Shown here: one piece after another, positions 63,786 through 64,000 of the stretch
How positions within the stretch are numbered: position 1 is the stretch's first letter
Layout of the letters: each line of letters begins with the position of its first letter
NCBI GenBank assembly: GCA_949775045.1
Contig: OX459103.1
Coordinates: forward strand, 17,450,307-17,514,306
Source of the DNA: Metridium senile
Lineage: Eukaryota > Cnidaria > Anthozoa > Actiniaria > Metridiidae
Reading direction: 5' to 3'
Length of the DNA stretch: 64,000 nt
Notes under the pieces: model-generated
What the model was told of the DNA's origin: nothing
Seen by the model: the letters and a program-made list of their open reading frames with translations, nothing else
Databases searched by the model: none
Position numbers and translations under genes: made by a program

Positions 63786-64000
63786 CTGATAAGCATTGCT
63801 TACACCTAATTGCAAGAGTGTTGTCCTGACTGATTTAATGGGAATTGAAAGTATTTCATTTATTTAACAAAATAAAAGACTATGGGTCGTTTAACTGAAT
63901 TTCCCTTTTTTATTCCTTTTTTATTATATTACTTCTTTTTCGTGTAACAACATTCTTGCAATTGGGTCAATAAAGAACTGATAAGATAACAATAATTACA
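63786..64000. other. Right edge, intronic or intergenic
   Basis: AT-rich; no further exon of the Ig gene was recognised. Confidence 0.35.

Overview
The window is animal nuclear DNA: AT-rich, with genes split by GT-AG introns and packed with non-autonomous transposons. A Ngaro-type DIRS retrotransposon, a tRNA-derived SINE with a widespread marine-invertebrate-type central domain, many TTAA- and TA-flanked foldback elements and an Ig-domain exon all point to a marine invertebrate. A cnidarian is my best guess, held with low certainty because it rests on recalled repeat and gene families rather than a search. Few long ORFs are genes; most real coding sequence lies in short exons found by splice sites, phase and domain resemblance.

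The main content (about 32.0 kb down to 2.0 kb, minus strand) is one long multi-exon gene. It starts with a short Met exon and three exons for a KMT5A-like SET methyltransferase domain (31.95-29.43 kb). Next come very small exons for acidic spacer peptides: eleven tandem copies of a 127-bp unit, each with a 45-bp exon (27.1-28.5 kb), then 27-, 24-, 24-, 62- and 25-bp exons and a 156-bp exon of Asp/Gly-rich repeats (26.6-22.5 kb). A conserved block follows (21.76-15.55 kb): a C2H2-like zinc finger, a Cys/His segment and a tyrosine-recombinase-like catalytic domain, then an acidic exon at 15.1 kb. After a gap filled by a 5.4-kb foldback element and a TTAA element, three tandem 2.0-kb units (1.8-7.9 kb) each carry three more small acidic or basic exons. 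Splice phases agree at every proposed junction from 31.95 kb to 15.08 kb. The outcome would be a lysine methyltransferase-like/recombinase-like chimera whose disordered spacers grow by duplication of phase 1-1 exons. Its 3' end was not found.

From 32 to 52 kb there is little recognisable coding sequence. Candidates are a two-exon plus-strand gene end (33.0-33.5 kb), a plus-strand signal-peptide-like start (39.5/40.45 kb), and repeat-borne exon-like segments. The rest is mobile DNA: a 2.1-kb element with C-rich ends at 36.1-38.2 kb holding a smaller TIR element, a 335-bp palindrome at 44.7 kb, and a 2.1-kb Mutator-like element with a 9-bp target duplication (49.0-51.2 kb) that carries a broken RecQ-like helicase fragment.

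From 52.0 to 57.1 kb a degenerate Ngaro-like DIRS element lies on the minus strand: gag with a zinc knuckle, RT-RNase H, tyrosine recombinase, and split direct repeats in the order A1-ORFs-B1-A2-B2. The region 57-62 kb holds more MITEs and an inverted, circularly permuted copy of the 36.8-37.8 kb element. At the right edge, two minus-strand exons (62.3 and 63.6 kb) belong to an extracellular protein with a Thr/Ser/Pro-rich linker and an I-set Ig domain; the gene is incomplete here.
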